From Purshia tridentata (lineage: Eukaryota; Streptophyta; Magnoliopsida; Rosales; Rosaceae): a DNA stretch of 35,654 nucleotides. Under the pieces are notes generated by a model that saw only the letters and a program-made list of their open reading frames with translations, was not told the origin of the DNA and made no database searches. Below, piece by piece: positions 21,866 to 30,514 of this stretch; position 1 is the first letter of the stretch, and each line of letters starts with the position of its first letter. Made by a program: the position numbers and the translations under genes. The DNA lies in assembly GCA_003254885.1 (NCBI GenBank), contig QANT01004275.1, positions 1 to 35,654 of the forward strand, read 5' to 3'.

Positions 21866-21955
21866 ATATGGCATGGGGAACCTTCTAGGTCAGCTACCAA
21901 TGCATATAGGGATAATGAGCAAATTGAACCAGAACATCCATTTGTCTTTGAAACA

Positions 21956-23197
21956 GTGGACATGGAAGGTCATGAGGCAGATTACTTTGGGGATGACGCT
22001 TCTAATGATTTTGTGAATGTTGTTGGGGATGGAGATGCACCTTTGTATCCTGGTTGTACAAGACACACTAAGTTAGCTGCATTAGTAAGGTTGTATAATC
22101 TGAAGGCAAAGCATGGATTGAGCGATGCAGGTTTTACTGATTACCTTATTGATTTTGGGGATTTGCTTCCAGAAGGAAATAAACTACCCATATCCATGTA
22201 TGAGGCAAAGAAGACTTTATGTGCATTAGGAATGAATTATGAGAAGATACATGCATGTCCTAATGATTGTATCCTGTATATAAAGGAATATGAGGATGAA
22301 ACTAGTTGTCCCACTTGTAGTCTGTCAAGGTGGAAGATTGGTAAGCATTCAAATGTGATAGAGGGGGTGCCTGCCAAGGTCTTGTGGTATTTTCCTATTA
22401 TTCTTAGGTTTAAAAAGATATTTGAATGTAGCGAAACAGCACAAAGTTTAACTTGGCATGCAAATAAAAAACGAAATGATGGACATATGCGGCATCCCGC
22501 TGATTCCCCATCATGGAAATTAGTGGATTTTAAGTGGCCAAGCTTCTTCGAAGATCCAAGAAACCTTAGGCTAGCAATATCAGTTGATGGATTCAATCCC
22601 CATAGTTCTTTGAGTGGCAAATACAGTTGTTGGCCTGTTATTATAGTTATTTATAATCTTCCTCCATGGCTGTGTATGAAAAGGAAGTTCATGATGCTGA
22701 CTTTGTTAATTTCTGGTCATAAACAACCTGGGAATGATATAGATGTGTACTTAGCACCTTTGGTTAATGATTTAAAATCTTTATGGGTTGGAGTTCCAAG
22801 AGTGTATGATGCATTCAAGTCTGAATACTTCACTCTTAAAGCTGTACTTCTTTGGACCATCAACGATTTTCCAGCCTATGAAAACTTATTTGGGTGTATT
22901 GTGAAAGGGTATAATGCATGTTCAATATGTGGATCAGAGACGAGACCTCATAGGTTGGTACATGGTAATAAATTATCGTACATAGGCCATCGAAGATTCA
23001 TAGTACGCAATCATCCTTATCGAAGGCAAAAAGTAGCTTTCAATAACTTACAGGAATTAGCATCACCTCCTATACCATTAACTGGAGAGAAAGTCCTAGA
23101 AAAAGTTGAAAATGAAAATTTTCCCCCTTTTGGCAAGAGGAAAGTCAAGAGTAAACAGGTTAAGGGTGAAGCTAGAGCTTGTTGGAGGAAGAAGTGA
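21956..23197 (+). CDS. transposase family 21 (tnp2) core segment
   Basis: 413 codons in the transposase frame. It has a cysteine pair motif HACPNDC...CPTC (near segment residues 99-125). The conserved SVDGFNP has its acidic residue at about 211 and is followed by NDIDVYLAPL, WTINDFPAY and a CSICGSETRPH motif. These match the tnp2 transposase fold of En/Spm-like elements, where the aspartates are candidate catalytic residues. The segment ends at a TGA in the first unit of a 72-bp duplication. Beyond it the frame resumes with the family's IFFELEYW text. Confidence 0.85.
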   Translation: MDMEGHEADYFGDDASNDFVNVVGDGDAPLYPGCTRHTKLAALVRLYNLKAKHGLSDAGFTDYLIDFGDLLPEGNKLPISMYEAKKTLCALGMNYEKIHACPNDCILYIKEYEDETSCPTCSLSRWKIGKHSNVIEGVPAKVLWYFPIILRFKKIFECSETAQSLTWHANKKRNDGHMRHPADSPSWKLVDFKWPSFFEDPRNLRLAISVDGFNPHSSLSGKYSCWPVIIVIYNLPPWLCMKRKFMMLTLLISGHKQPGNDIDVYLAPLVNDLKSLWVGVPRVYDAFKSEYFTLKAVLLWTINDFPAYENLFGCIVKGYNACSICGSETRPHRLVHGNKLSYIGHRRFIVRNHPYRRQKVAFNNLQELASPPIPLTGEKVLEKVENENFPPFGKRKVKSKQVKGEARACWRKK

Positions 23198-23307
23198 ATA
23201 TTTTTTGAGCTTGAGTATTGGAAATCCCTTCATGAGGGTGAAGCTAGAGCTTGTTGGAAGAAGAAGTGAATATTTTTTGAGCTTGAGTATTGGAAATTCC
23301 TTCATGT
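23164..23307 (+). repeat. 72-bp in-frame tandem duplication in the transposase
   Basis: GGGTGAAGCTAGAGCTTG at 23164 recurs at 23236, and the units differ at only a few positions. Both include the TGA stop, so the stop either preceded the duplication or was copied with it. Confidence 0.9.
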
Positions 23308-23326
23308 TCGGCATATTCTTGATGTT

Positions 23327-23542
23327 ATGCATGTTGAGAAGAATGTTTGTGATAGTATTATTGGTACATTGTTGAACATACCTGGAAAAACAAAAGATGG
23401 GGTTGCAGCTCGGTTGGATTTGTTAGACATGGGGGTTCGAACTGAATTGGCACCGAACACTTGTGGAAAAAGGACGCACTTGCCGGCTGCAAGTTGGAAT
23501 TTATCTAGAGAGGAGAAGCGATCTGTGTGCAAATCATTTTAG
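23327..23542 (+). CDS. transposase segment between tnp2 core and DUF4218
   Basis: MHVEKNVCDSIIGTLLNI and onward is the strongly conserved helix-rich stretch that follows the tnp2 core in CACTA transposases. The frame is the same as the flanking segments and ends at TAG (23540), where the family normally has a hydrophobic residue before GMKVPEGY. Confidence 0.75.
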   Translation: MHVEKNVCDSIIGTLLNIPGKTKDGVAARLDLLDMGVRTELAPNTCGKRTHLPAASWNLSREEKRSVCKSF

Positions 23543-23545
23543 GGT

Positions 23546-24202
23546 ATGAAGGTCCCTGAAGGCTATTGTTCAAATGTAAGAAGTCTTGTATCAATGGAGG
23601 ATTTAAGACTTCTAGACCTTAAGTCTCATGACTATCATACCTTAATGCAACAATTGCTCCCTATGGCCATTCGTTCTGTGTTGGAAAAGCCCTTGAGATA
23701 TACTATCACAAGATTATGTTTTTTCTTTAATTCTATATGCAATAAAATTGTTGATGTATCGACACTAGATAAACTTCAAGAGGATCTAGTAGTCACGCTG
23801 TGTTTGCTTGAGAAATATTTTCCACCATCTTTTTTTGATGTTATGGTTCATCTAACAATCCACTTGGTTAGAGAAGTGAGGTTATGTGGACCAGTTTACT
23901 TTAGATGGATGTACCCCTTTGAAAGATATATGAAGGTGTTAAAGGTGCATGTACGGAATCGTAGTCGTCCTGAGGGTTGCATAGCAGAGGGTTATATTGC
24001 AGAAGAAGCGTTAGAGTTTTGCTCTAAGCATATGCATGAAGTCAACACAGTTGGTATCCCATCCTCTCATAAGTTTGGCTCTTTGAATGAAACTAAGCCC
24101 CTATCAGGTTCTTCTATACAGCGGGTTGATGCTGACCAATTGGAGCAAGCACATCTTTATGTTCTAGAGAATATACCGGAAGCTGAACAGTATATTGAGT
24201 AA
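23546..24202 (+). CDS. DUF4218 segment of the CACTA transposase
   Basis: Encodes GMKVPEGYCSN..., LKSHDYHTLMQQLLP, YFPPSFFDVMVHL and a RWMYPFERYMKVLK motif, hallmarks of DUF4218. The apparent stop at 24200-24202 is intronic: exon 1 really ends at 24198 (ATTGA|GTAAGT) and joins 24289, giving YIDEHMRYLKEKYP. Confidence 0.85.
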   Translation: MKVPEGYCSNVRSLVSMEDLRLLDLKSHDYHTLMQQLLPMAIRSVLEKPLRYTITRLCFFFNSICNKIVDVSTLDKLQEDLVVTLCLLEKYFPPSFFDVMVHLTIHLVREVRLCGPVYFRWMYPFERYMKVLKVHVRNRSRPEGCIAEGYIAEEALEFCSKHMHEVNTVGIPSSHKFGSLNETKPLSGSSIQRVDADQLEQAHLYVLENIPEAEQYIE

Positions 24203-24288
24203 GTGCATTTTTTGAGCTTTAAAGTTAATCTTAATTATAATTATTAATTTTTAAATTTGAAGTTGATACATGTCTCTTATTATTATAG

Positions 24289-24394
24289 TGAACATATGAG
24301 GTATTTGAAAGAGAAATATCCCAAGAACCAGAAAAAGAAAAGGTGGCTACAAGAAAAGCACAACCGAATCTTCATCCCTTGGATTAAAAAACGG
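24289..24394 (+). CDS. small internal exon of the CACTA transposase
   Basis: A 106-nt exon between TATTATAG and GTACAA. It encodes EHMRYLKEKYPKNQ and then a lysine/arginine-rich stretch ending WIKKR. It closes the phase left by exon 1 (2 nt) so that the next exon starts in phase 0. Confidence 0.75.
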
Positions 24395-24480
24395 GTACAA
24401 TAGTTTAGTATTAAATTTTAAAATCATACTCCCTCCATATTTGCAGATGCCATATTTGATATGAATGGTTATTTTTGTAG

Positions 24481-25122
24481 GTGAAGCAAGAACTTGCTAT
24501 TACACCTAATGACATACCTGATGCTTTGAGGTGGATAGCTGATGGACCATGTTTGGAAGTCCCAAAATTTAATGGTTACAAGATTAATGGGGTTCATTTC
24601 AACACCAAGAAACGTGATGACGTAAGAACAGTTCAAAACAGTGGTGTTTACCTACTGGAAAATGCCATGCAGGTTGCCAGTTCAAAGGATAAAAACCCTG
24701 TCATCACCGATATGGTCTTCTATGGTGTGATTCAAGAGATTTGGGAATTAGACTATTACAAGTTTAGGCTGCCCATTTTCAAGTGTGATTGGGTTGAGAA
24801 TCAAAATGGCATTAAGATAGATGAACTTGGATTTACATTGGTCGACTTGAGTAGGTTAAGTCATAAACCAGACAAGTTCGTGTTGGTAAGACAAGTAAAA
24901 CAAGTGTTTTATGTGGAAGACCCGGCAAATGCGAGGTGGTCTGTTGTATTGTCAACCCCAGATAGAGATGAAAGTGCATGGGAAGATGAGTTGGGTGACA
25001 TTGCAGTTGACCTTCAACCATTTACCACCAGTTTACCTCCCGTTGAGACGTTTGATGATATATCTAGTGAAAGTGGAAAAGGATATGTGCGACCTGGAGG
25101 CGAAGGCATATGGATTGATTAG
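24481..25122 (+). CDS. DUF4216 C-terminal exon of the CACTA transposase
   Basis: 214 codons after TTTTTGTAG. It contains GVHFNTKKRDD, the conserved YYKFRLPIFKCDW, and VFYVEDPANARW, the DUF4216 signature found at the C-terminus of plant CACTA transposases. It ends ...GEGIWID. The exon is open throughout, unlike exon 1. Confidence 0.85.
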   Translation: MKQELAITPNDIPDALRWIADGPCLEVPKFNGYKINGVHFNTKKRDDVRTVQNSGVYLLENAMQVASSKDKNPVITDMVFYGVIQEIWELDYYKFRLPIFKCDWVENQNGIKIDELGFTLVDLSRLSHKPDKFVLVRQVKQVFYVEDPANARWSVVLSTPDRDESAWEDELGDIAVDLQPFTTSLPPVETFDDISSESGKGYVRPGGEGIWID

Positions 25123-25580
25123 GCATAGGAAGTCTTATGCTTCTTTTTTATTATGATGTTGTCGTTATCTTATTTTAGTTTATAAATCCAAACCTGATTC
25201 CAGTTGTTTATGTGTATCTTATCAAATTTGTAATAAAGTGTTTAAATATGTGTACATACCTGTCTCTATCAATAGTGATACTGCCCCTGTCCATGTGTGT
25301 TCTAATAATAAATTGTTTATTTCGATGTGTTTATAAACTGATATGCATGTTATTTTTGTTTTGCAGACCATGGCTCCACTGACAGGACCCTCTCCGAGTT
25401 CCACCCCTGAACTCGGGGTGACCCTGCGGGAATCCAAGGTCAAGGAAAATCCTACCGAAAATTCGGCAGAACCTCCCCTGAAATTGGACTAACCCTGAAT
25501 TTTCTTTCTTTAGCAACCTGTAAATAACACTTCTAATCCAGCTTCCCTACCACAAACAGGGGTCTCCGACCCGTAATCAT

Positions 25581-25846
25581 AATAAAAAGGAACTAAGCAA
25601 TGCTTGCGTTAACATTTGTGACATTTACACCGTGATGGTTCAACTACCGTAGGCAGTAATAATTAAATAAGACATAGGTGGAAAATTTACAAGTCTCCAA
25701 AATATATGAGAAATAATAAAAAGGAACTAAGCAACGCTTGCGTTAACTTTTGTGACATTTACACCGTGATGATTCAACTACCGTAGGCCGTAATAATTAA
25801 ATAAGACATGGGTGGAAAATTTACAAGTCTCCAAAATATATGAGAT
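25581..25846. repeat. 134-bp tandem duplication in LTR copy D
   Basis: AATAAAAAGGAACTAAGCAA at 25581 recurs at 25715, and the two units differ at only a few bases, so it is recent. It is not present in the other copies. Confidence 0.85.
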
Positions 25847-26195
25847 CCTCGACGTTTCTCCTGCTCGACCGCACCACCGCAGTTACCTGGGGGAAAATAA
25901 AAGAAACAACACGAGGTAAAAGGTGAGCCAAACCCAGTGAGTGGACGAAATAAAATAATTTTTACAATTAACTGAAAATTTACATAAGAATCGCACAAAC
26001 TTTTCATGAAAACCCCCAGTTTTTGAAATAAATTTAAATTGTTCGTTAACAAATCATTTGGACAAAACTAGTAAAATGCTTTGCGATTTCTCAAACGAAA
26101 TCTTTATCATGCATAACTCCGAGAACTTCTTCTCATAAACCAAATATTAAGATTTAAAACGAATATTCCGCTCGCTCCCAATTTTCCCCGTATAG

Positions 26196-26319
26196 CCTGC
26201 CGTACATGCGCAGGGCCCACAACCTGCCGTACGCATGCAGGGCCAATATCCTGCCGTACATGTGCAGAGCCAGGGCCTGTCATACACATGCAAGGCCAAC
26301 ATACCTGCCGTACGTGCAC
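26196..26319 (-). repeat. 27-bp minisatellite of LTR copy D, about 4.5 units
   Basis: Reverse complement of the GTACGGCAGG...GGCCCT array of copy C, with the same GTGCACGTAC first unit and a degenerate second unit. It is followed by the conserved GTGATGGGTCCC block at about 26380. Confidence 0.9.
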
Positions 26320-26807
26320 GCAGGGCCGCCCCCAAAGGGCAAAGCATCCCGGCACACGGCCCAAAGCCTATGTGTGTGCCGTGATGGGTCCCAAAGACCT
26401 ATATACTTCCATAATCCAAGACGGGTACTAAGTGGGTGCTCACTAAAATCCAAATCCATCCGTACTCAATCATCCACGTTAAAAATTGAATAAATTCTAT
26501 TTGGAAACGCTCTTAAAATTTTGGAGAATTCAATAACTTTTCCCGCAAAAACCGTACTTTAAATAGGTTTCACCCAATCTCAATCATCATTTGACGAAAA
26601 TATATATCAATTCATAAAACCAATTGATAGCATTCCAAATCCCAAAATCCATATATATAACAATTCGAAATTCATGACTACGCAAAACATACGAAATGAA
26701 TTAAATTTAAAACTTAAGAAACTTAAATAAAAAAATGAAGTCCACTCACAGTCAAGGGGTCTAGTCTCGTTGCTCGGCTGGGTCGCCCTCAATCTCCGGT
26801 GTCGTCC

Positions 26808-27474
26808 CTATAAGAAAGAAATAAATACGTTGTTAGTTCCCTCGCTTAAAGTGTCCGTCTATGTCTAAAATTGGGGGTTTCGCTAACCTAAGTCTTTTCT
26901 ATACCACCCAAGTTAATAGCTCGCTTAATAAAGTCTAAACTCCACGAAGATTTCTAAATTCCACGAAGATTTCTAAATTCCACGACTAATGGGCAGCTTA
27001 ATAAAGTCTAAACTCCACGAAGATTTCTAATTTCCACGACTAATGGGCCGGACTAACCTCAACCCCAAATCAAAGTGGCGTTTTCAACCCCAATTTCACC
27101 ATTTCCGCCTTTTCCTTCGAACCCATCATTCCACACTCCCGGTTAGATTTCTAAACGATGGTAATTAGCTAAAATACCACTAATTTATATCAATTCCTCA
27201 ATTTTCCAGCAACTACCCGACATGGCCAAGCTTCATCCACCAATTCCCAATTTTCTTCCATTTTTTCTTAAAGCCCAAGGTTCTAAACCACAATTAACAT
27301 GTCCTAAGGTTGGAAATTAGAATTTTCAACCCCAATTTCGCACCCAAGCCACAATTTCCCAGATTTCCAGATTTGGGGCTAAATCCCAATTTCTTCCCAT
27401 GTCTCAATTAACTCAATTTAACAATCTAACTCCAAGAGAATTTAAATGGAGGAATAATGGGGGAGAAAACCCAC
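26808..27474 (-). other. putative leader intron of LTR copy D
   Basis: Minus-strand donor CATTTAG|GTGGGTTTTC at 27474 and a strong acceptor TTCTTTCTTATAG|GGACG at 26808; 667 bp. The position relative to the GC-rich leader is the same as in copies A, B and C. Confidence 0.6.
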
Positions 27475-27729
27475 CTAAATGGCAAGAGAACGCCGGAAAA
27501 ACTGGCCGGAACTGGAGGTTGTGGCGGCTGGAAACTTCACTCTGTGCAGCGGCGCGCGCAGAGGTTGGCGTCGGCGTCGGGGGTCGCGGCAGCTGGCGTC
27601 GGCGGCTGGGTGTTGGTCGGGAATGGCTGGTTGGGGGAGGGAAGAGGTGACACACGCACAAGGAGGGTGAAAGTAGCTGGTTTGCGGGCTGGGAGGGGAG
27701 AAATGGAGAAATAAAAGAGGAGGGGCTGT

Positions 27730-27747
27730 TTCCAGAAAATTCTGGAA
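27730..27747 (-). promoter_or_regulatory. four-unit heat-shock element, LTR copy D
   Basis: Plus strand TTC CA GAA AA TTC TG GAA (the motif is its own reverse-complement pattern), with exact 2-bp spacing. It lies just upstream, in minus-strand sense, of the GC-rich leader. Confidence 0.6.
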
Positions 27748-28075
27748 TGTCCCTTTATTTACAATTTTGCCACTCCCTTCCCACGTCCATAACTCACAAA
27801 CCGTAACTCCGTTTGACGCATACTTCGCGTCTACGAACTCGTGGAGTCGAGCTTTATTTGACCATGTCAAAGTCTACTCCAAGGGCCCTATAATTCAAAA
27901 AGTCAACTTTTGGGTCCTTTGACACGTGCAAAATTTTCAAACCGTCCCTCCAAACGGGACATGCCGCATGTCTATAAACTCGTAAGCTCGAGGCCTTCCT
28001 AATAGACCCAAAGTCAAACATCCAATCTCATCCAAATCCAAAGTCAACTTTTGGCCCCAAACCATATTAAAAATT

Positions 28076-28195
28076 AAAAATTTGTACCTTACGGAGTACG
28101 GGTCGTTACAGCTCGCCGTAAACAATAACAATTTACGGCATGCTTATAATGCACACCGTGAAAAATTTGTACCTTACGGAGTACGGGTCGTTACA
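28076..28195. repeat. duplicated 35-bp LTR terminus with a hairpin between
   Basis: The 35 bp ending GAGTACGGGTCGTTACA occur at 28076-28110 and again at 28161-28195. The 50 bp between hold GCCGTAAA, a 9-base loop and TTTACGGC (8-bp perfect stem, about 28115-28139). Confidence 0.85.
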
Positions 28196-29105
28196 TCATG
28201 TCACCGGAAATATACGTAGACAAATACAATCGTTGCAATCTCGACTTTAGTGGAAAATACCGCAACACCTTCTAAGGAATCTTTTTGTTCACATTTCTAG
28301 ACTTGATTTAATATCTCGGCTCAAGACACACTGGGTAGTTGTCCTTCGATTCGTTTTCTTTATAAAACAATGCACAATCATTTTTGCAAGCATGCATTTT
28401 TTCATACCCCAAACCAAGATCTTTCAACACCTTACGGGCCTGATAATGAGTTTGTGGCAAATTATTTTCCTTTGGAAGCAATGAAATAACAATCCCCATC
28501 AAATGGTCATAACCCCGATTCGAAATCCCAAACATGACTTTCCAATGCATCAATTCAACGACGATTTGTATCATCGATCTCTTGCAACCAAGCCATACTT
28601 CTCGCTTGGCTTCGTTCAACAACCTCTCATACTTCTCCAAGACTTCAGAGTGAACATTAGGCAACTCTGCACTTCCAGCCATATTACCAACACCAATATC
28701 ATTCTCATCATCATCACTTTCACTGTCGCTTCCCTCGAAAGTAGGTTGATCTTGATCATGCGACGCATATGGATAGACATCATTTATTATACCCATCATT
28801 TCATCACGATCATCAACCAAAGTAGGATTCCTAATTGGGCTCGGGTTTGAAGAAGATGAAGCACCCATCCTCTGTTCACCATGATGATACCATGTTGTGT
28901 AACTAGGTAACATTCCGAATCTAACCAAATGAATTCTCACTTCACGCAATGTCTTGTAAAAAGTGTTGACACACTTCTGGCATGGACACCTTATTAGTTC
29001 ATGACCCGACTGGAGTTGTCTCTTGGCTGCCTCAATAAACGTCTCGACACCATCTAAATATTCTTCCTGCATTCAGTCCTTCATTTGAATCCAAGATTGA
29101 TCCAT
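28196..29105 (-). pseudogene. 5' half of a second CACTA transposase gene
   Basis: Start at 29105 (MDQSWIQMKD), then an in-frame TGA at 29073. The frame is then open from 29072 to 28308 through a transposase-associated domain (EYLDGVETFIEAAKRQL, CPCQKCVN, YTTWYHHGE), an acidic linker, and the beginning of the tnp2 region (GYEKMHACKNDC). Further stops lie at 28308 (TAA) and 28260 (TAG), yet the same frame still reads family text (KVLRYFPLKSRLQRLYLS) to the edge of LTR copy D at 28196. Three nonsense changes and the loss of everything downstream make it a dead gene. It differs clearly from CACTA transposon 1, so it is a separate lineage. Confidence 0.8.
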
Positions 29106-29205
29106 GTCGCCTGTTTCCATGACCATACCATAATGAAGCAAATAATGATTCACATACGCCACTTATTCCCTTCCTTATGCCTCCGGTCAAGGTCCTATCC
29201 CATTC

Positions 29206-29425
29206 GAGAATGCACACTATGTGTGTGTGATTTGCAATTCATACGACGTTTCGATTGGGATAATTTCGGCAGCATCTCCTTATAGTTCTCCAGATGCACA
29301 ACGTAGATATTGAAAAAAATATATCTAGTATGCACTCAAAGAACATTAGGAGATGCCACCAAAAATCTCTTAATCGAAACAACGTCGTACGATCCACAAA
29401 TCACAACACACACAATGTGCACTCC
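29206..29425. repeat. inverted repeat upstream of the second CACTA transposase
   Basis: Left arm 29206-29281 (GAGAATGCACACTATGTGTG... to AGCATCTCCT) and right arm 29347-29425 (AGGAGATGCC... to GTGCACTCC) are imperfect complements of about 76-79 bp around a 65-bp loop. They lie 100-320 bp upstream of the start codon. Confidence 0.8.
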
Positions 29426-29451
29426 CAAACTATCGACTATTGGACAATTCA

Positions 29452-29505
29452 AGAGTTTATTGGCGCGCCGAGCGCCATTGCTCACAAGTGCTACCAATAA
29501 ACTCT
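29452..29505. repeat. perfect 12-bp stem hairpin
   Basis: AGAGTTTATTGG (29452) and CCAATAAACTCT (29494) are exact complements around 30 bases. The loop itself contains GGCGC...GCGCC, so the structure can branch. Confidence 0.85.
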
Positions 29506-30120
29506 CAAACGGGAACTAAGGTTTATAGAAATGCAATGTACCAATAAACACTAAAACAGCATAAATATATTGACAATTAAAAAAAATATGAACTAAAAAA
29601 TTTAAAATATAACAATAAGTAATATATAATTTATCATTAAGCTAAATCTCATAATAAATCTAAAATATAAAATAAACCTAAATTATATAATTTAACTAAT
29701 TTATATAATTATTCAAAATTTATAATTAGTCTAAATCATGCAATTTTTTTTTTAAAAGAAACAATTATGAAACATTGATTAATTTACCTCGAAACTCCGC
29801 AAAATCGCCTACATGGTTGCAATATTCCTACAAAGCAATTAAAGTATTTCAATACTAACAAAATATGATAAATACCAAAAAACATAAAACCCACAAAAAA
29901 ATTACATAAAATCAATTAATTACCACACAAAGTCCACCAAAAATCCAAAATCCACAACAAAGTCCACCAAAGATCCAAAATCAACCTGCAAATTACAACA
30001 AAAAATCCACATTATTAAAAAAAAACACCAACTAAAATCTGAAATTACATAAAAATTAAACAAAAAACCATCATATGAAAAAAAAAAAAAAAACCCAAAA
30101 ATTACCAAATGGGCTAGCGG
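29506..30120 (-). other. AT-rich leader/intron region of the second CACTA gene
   Basis: No reading frame. Very A-rich. A 30-bp unit AAAGTCCACCAA... is repeated twice in exact register (29927-29956 and 29957-29986). It probably belongs to the 5' untranslated region or a leader intron of the minus-strand transposase. Confidence 0.4.
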
Positions 30121-30500
30121 CAGTGAACATTTCTAGATGTTTATGGGATGGGATTTATTGGTTTTGGTGAGAGGATTTCGGGTTTGGGAGGGGAGGGTTT
30201 CGGGTTTTGGGGGGTTTGGGGTTTTTGGGTCTTTGGGGGATTTGGGGTTTTCAGGTCTTTGGGCGCCTACAGGGAAAGGATTAGGCAGCGGGGTGGAGAG
30301 AGAGAGAAGAGGAAGAGGCGGAAAGGAGGAGGAAGAGAGAGGGCGCGGCAGTGATAGAGATAGGAGGGCGCGGTAGAGAGAGATGAGAGAACGTTTAGAA
30401 GACCGTTTAGCGGCGGAAAAGATGAGAGATGAGAGAGCGTTTAGCAGCGGCACGGGGGAAACCAGAGAAAAGAAGAGAAAGTGAGGAAGAAAAGGAAAGG
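30121..30500 (-). promoter_or_regulatory. G-rich and purine-rich leader of the second CACTA element
   Basis: Positions 30180-30263 hold eleven runs of three or more G on the plus strand, separated by T-rich spacers. Positions 30290-30480 are GA-rich, which is CT-rich on the transposase sense strand as in plant leaders. A short motif near GAGAACGTTTAG is duplicated. Frames open here (for example 30133-30453 minus) are low-complexity and not treated as genes. Confidence 0.4.
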
Positions 30501-30514
30501 GAGTCAGGTTAAGG

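Larger units (their letters stand above)
21656..25122 (+). pseudogene. CACTA TNP2-type transposase gene, four in-frame stops
   Basis: Three exons: 21656-24198, 24289-24394 and 24481-25122. The introns are small and canonical (GA|GTAAGT...TATTATAG|TG, and CGG|GTACAA...TTTTTGTAG|GTG), and the frame is kept across them. Domains in order are transposase-associated N-terminal domain, transposase family 21 (tnp2), DUF4218 and DUF4216, the standard plant CACTA set, about 1,095 codons. In the single frame of exon 1 stops occur at 21863 (TAG), 23195 and 23267 (TGA, one in each copy of a 72-bp duplication) and 23540 (TAG), with no frameshift. DNA-transposon transposases cut at CACTA ends in the nucleus. 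This copy should be inactive unless the stops are bypassed. Confidence 0.85.
19479..25379 (+). mobile_element. CACTA (En/Spm) transposon 1, right end lost
   Basis: The proposed left end TATTACAACAATAATG at 19479 matches CACTACAACAAT except for two C-to-T changes. It is followed by subterminal motifs such as the near-palindrome GATAACGGTTATC (about 19517). It holds a 5' leader with tandem repeats (19917-20091), AT-rich putative introns, and a TNP2-type transposase gene (21656-25122). A further donor-free AG site, TTTTGTTTTGCAG, at 25366 suggests another exon. The right half ends where LTR copy D starts (25380), and no CACTA right terminus is seen. Confidence 0.7.
25380..28195 (-). mobile_element. 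LTR copy D, joining two different CACTA elements
   Basis: The 3' end TGTCA lies at 25380 and the 5' end TGTAACGACCCGTAC at 28195, with a second identical 5' end at 28110. It holds the minisatellite (26196-26319), leader intron (26808-27474), GC-rich leader (27475-27720) and heat-shock element (27730-27747). The flanks do not match (TCCAC at left; TCATG after 28195 or GCTCG after 28110). The left flank is CACTA transposon 1 downstream DNA, while the right flank is the interior of another CACTA gene. This looks like the product of recombination between two LTRs, or a deletion at one end, rather than a simple insertion. Confidence 0.75.

Noticed and set aside
22237..22620. 127-codon minus-strand frame
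   Set aside because: Shadow of the tnp2 transposase core on the plus strand.
26196..26319. CRISPR-like array
   Set aside because: Units are contiguous 27-bp repeats without unique spacers, inside an LTR of a plant genome.
28503..28850. 115-codon plus-strand frame
   Set aside because: It lies antisense to the second CACTA transposase, whose minus-strand frame has clear family motifs.
30137..30453. Gly/Arg-rich and Ser/Leu/Pro-rich frames on both strands
   Set aside because: Low-complexity G-rich and GA-rich leader sequence; no family text.
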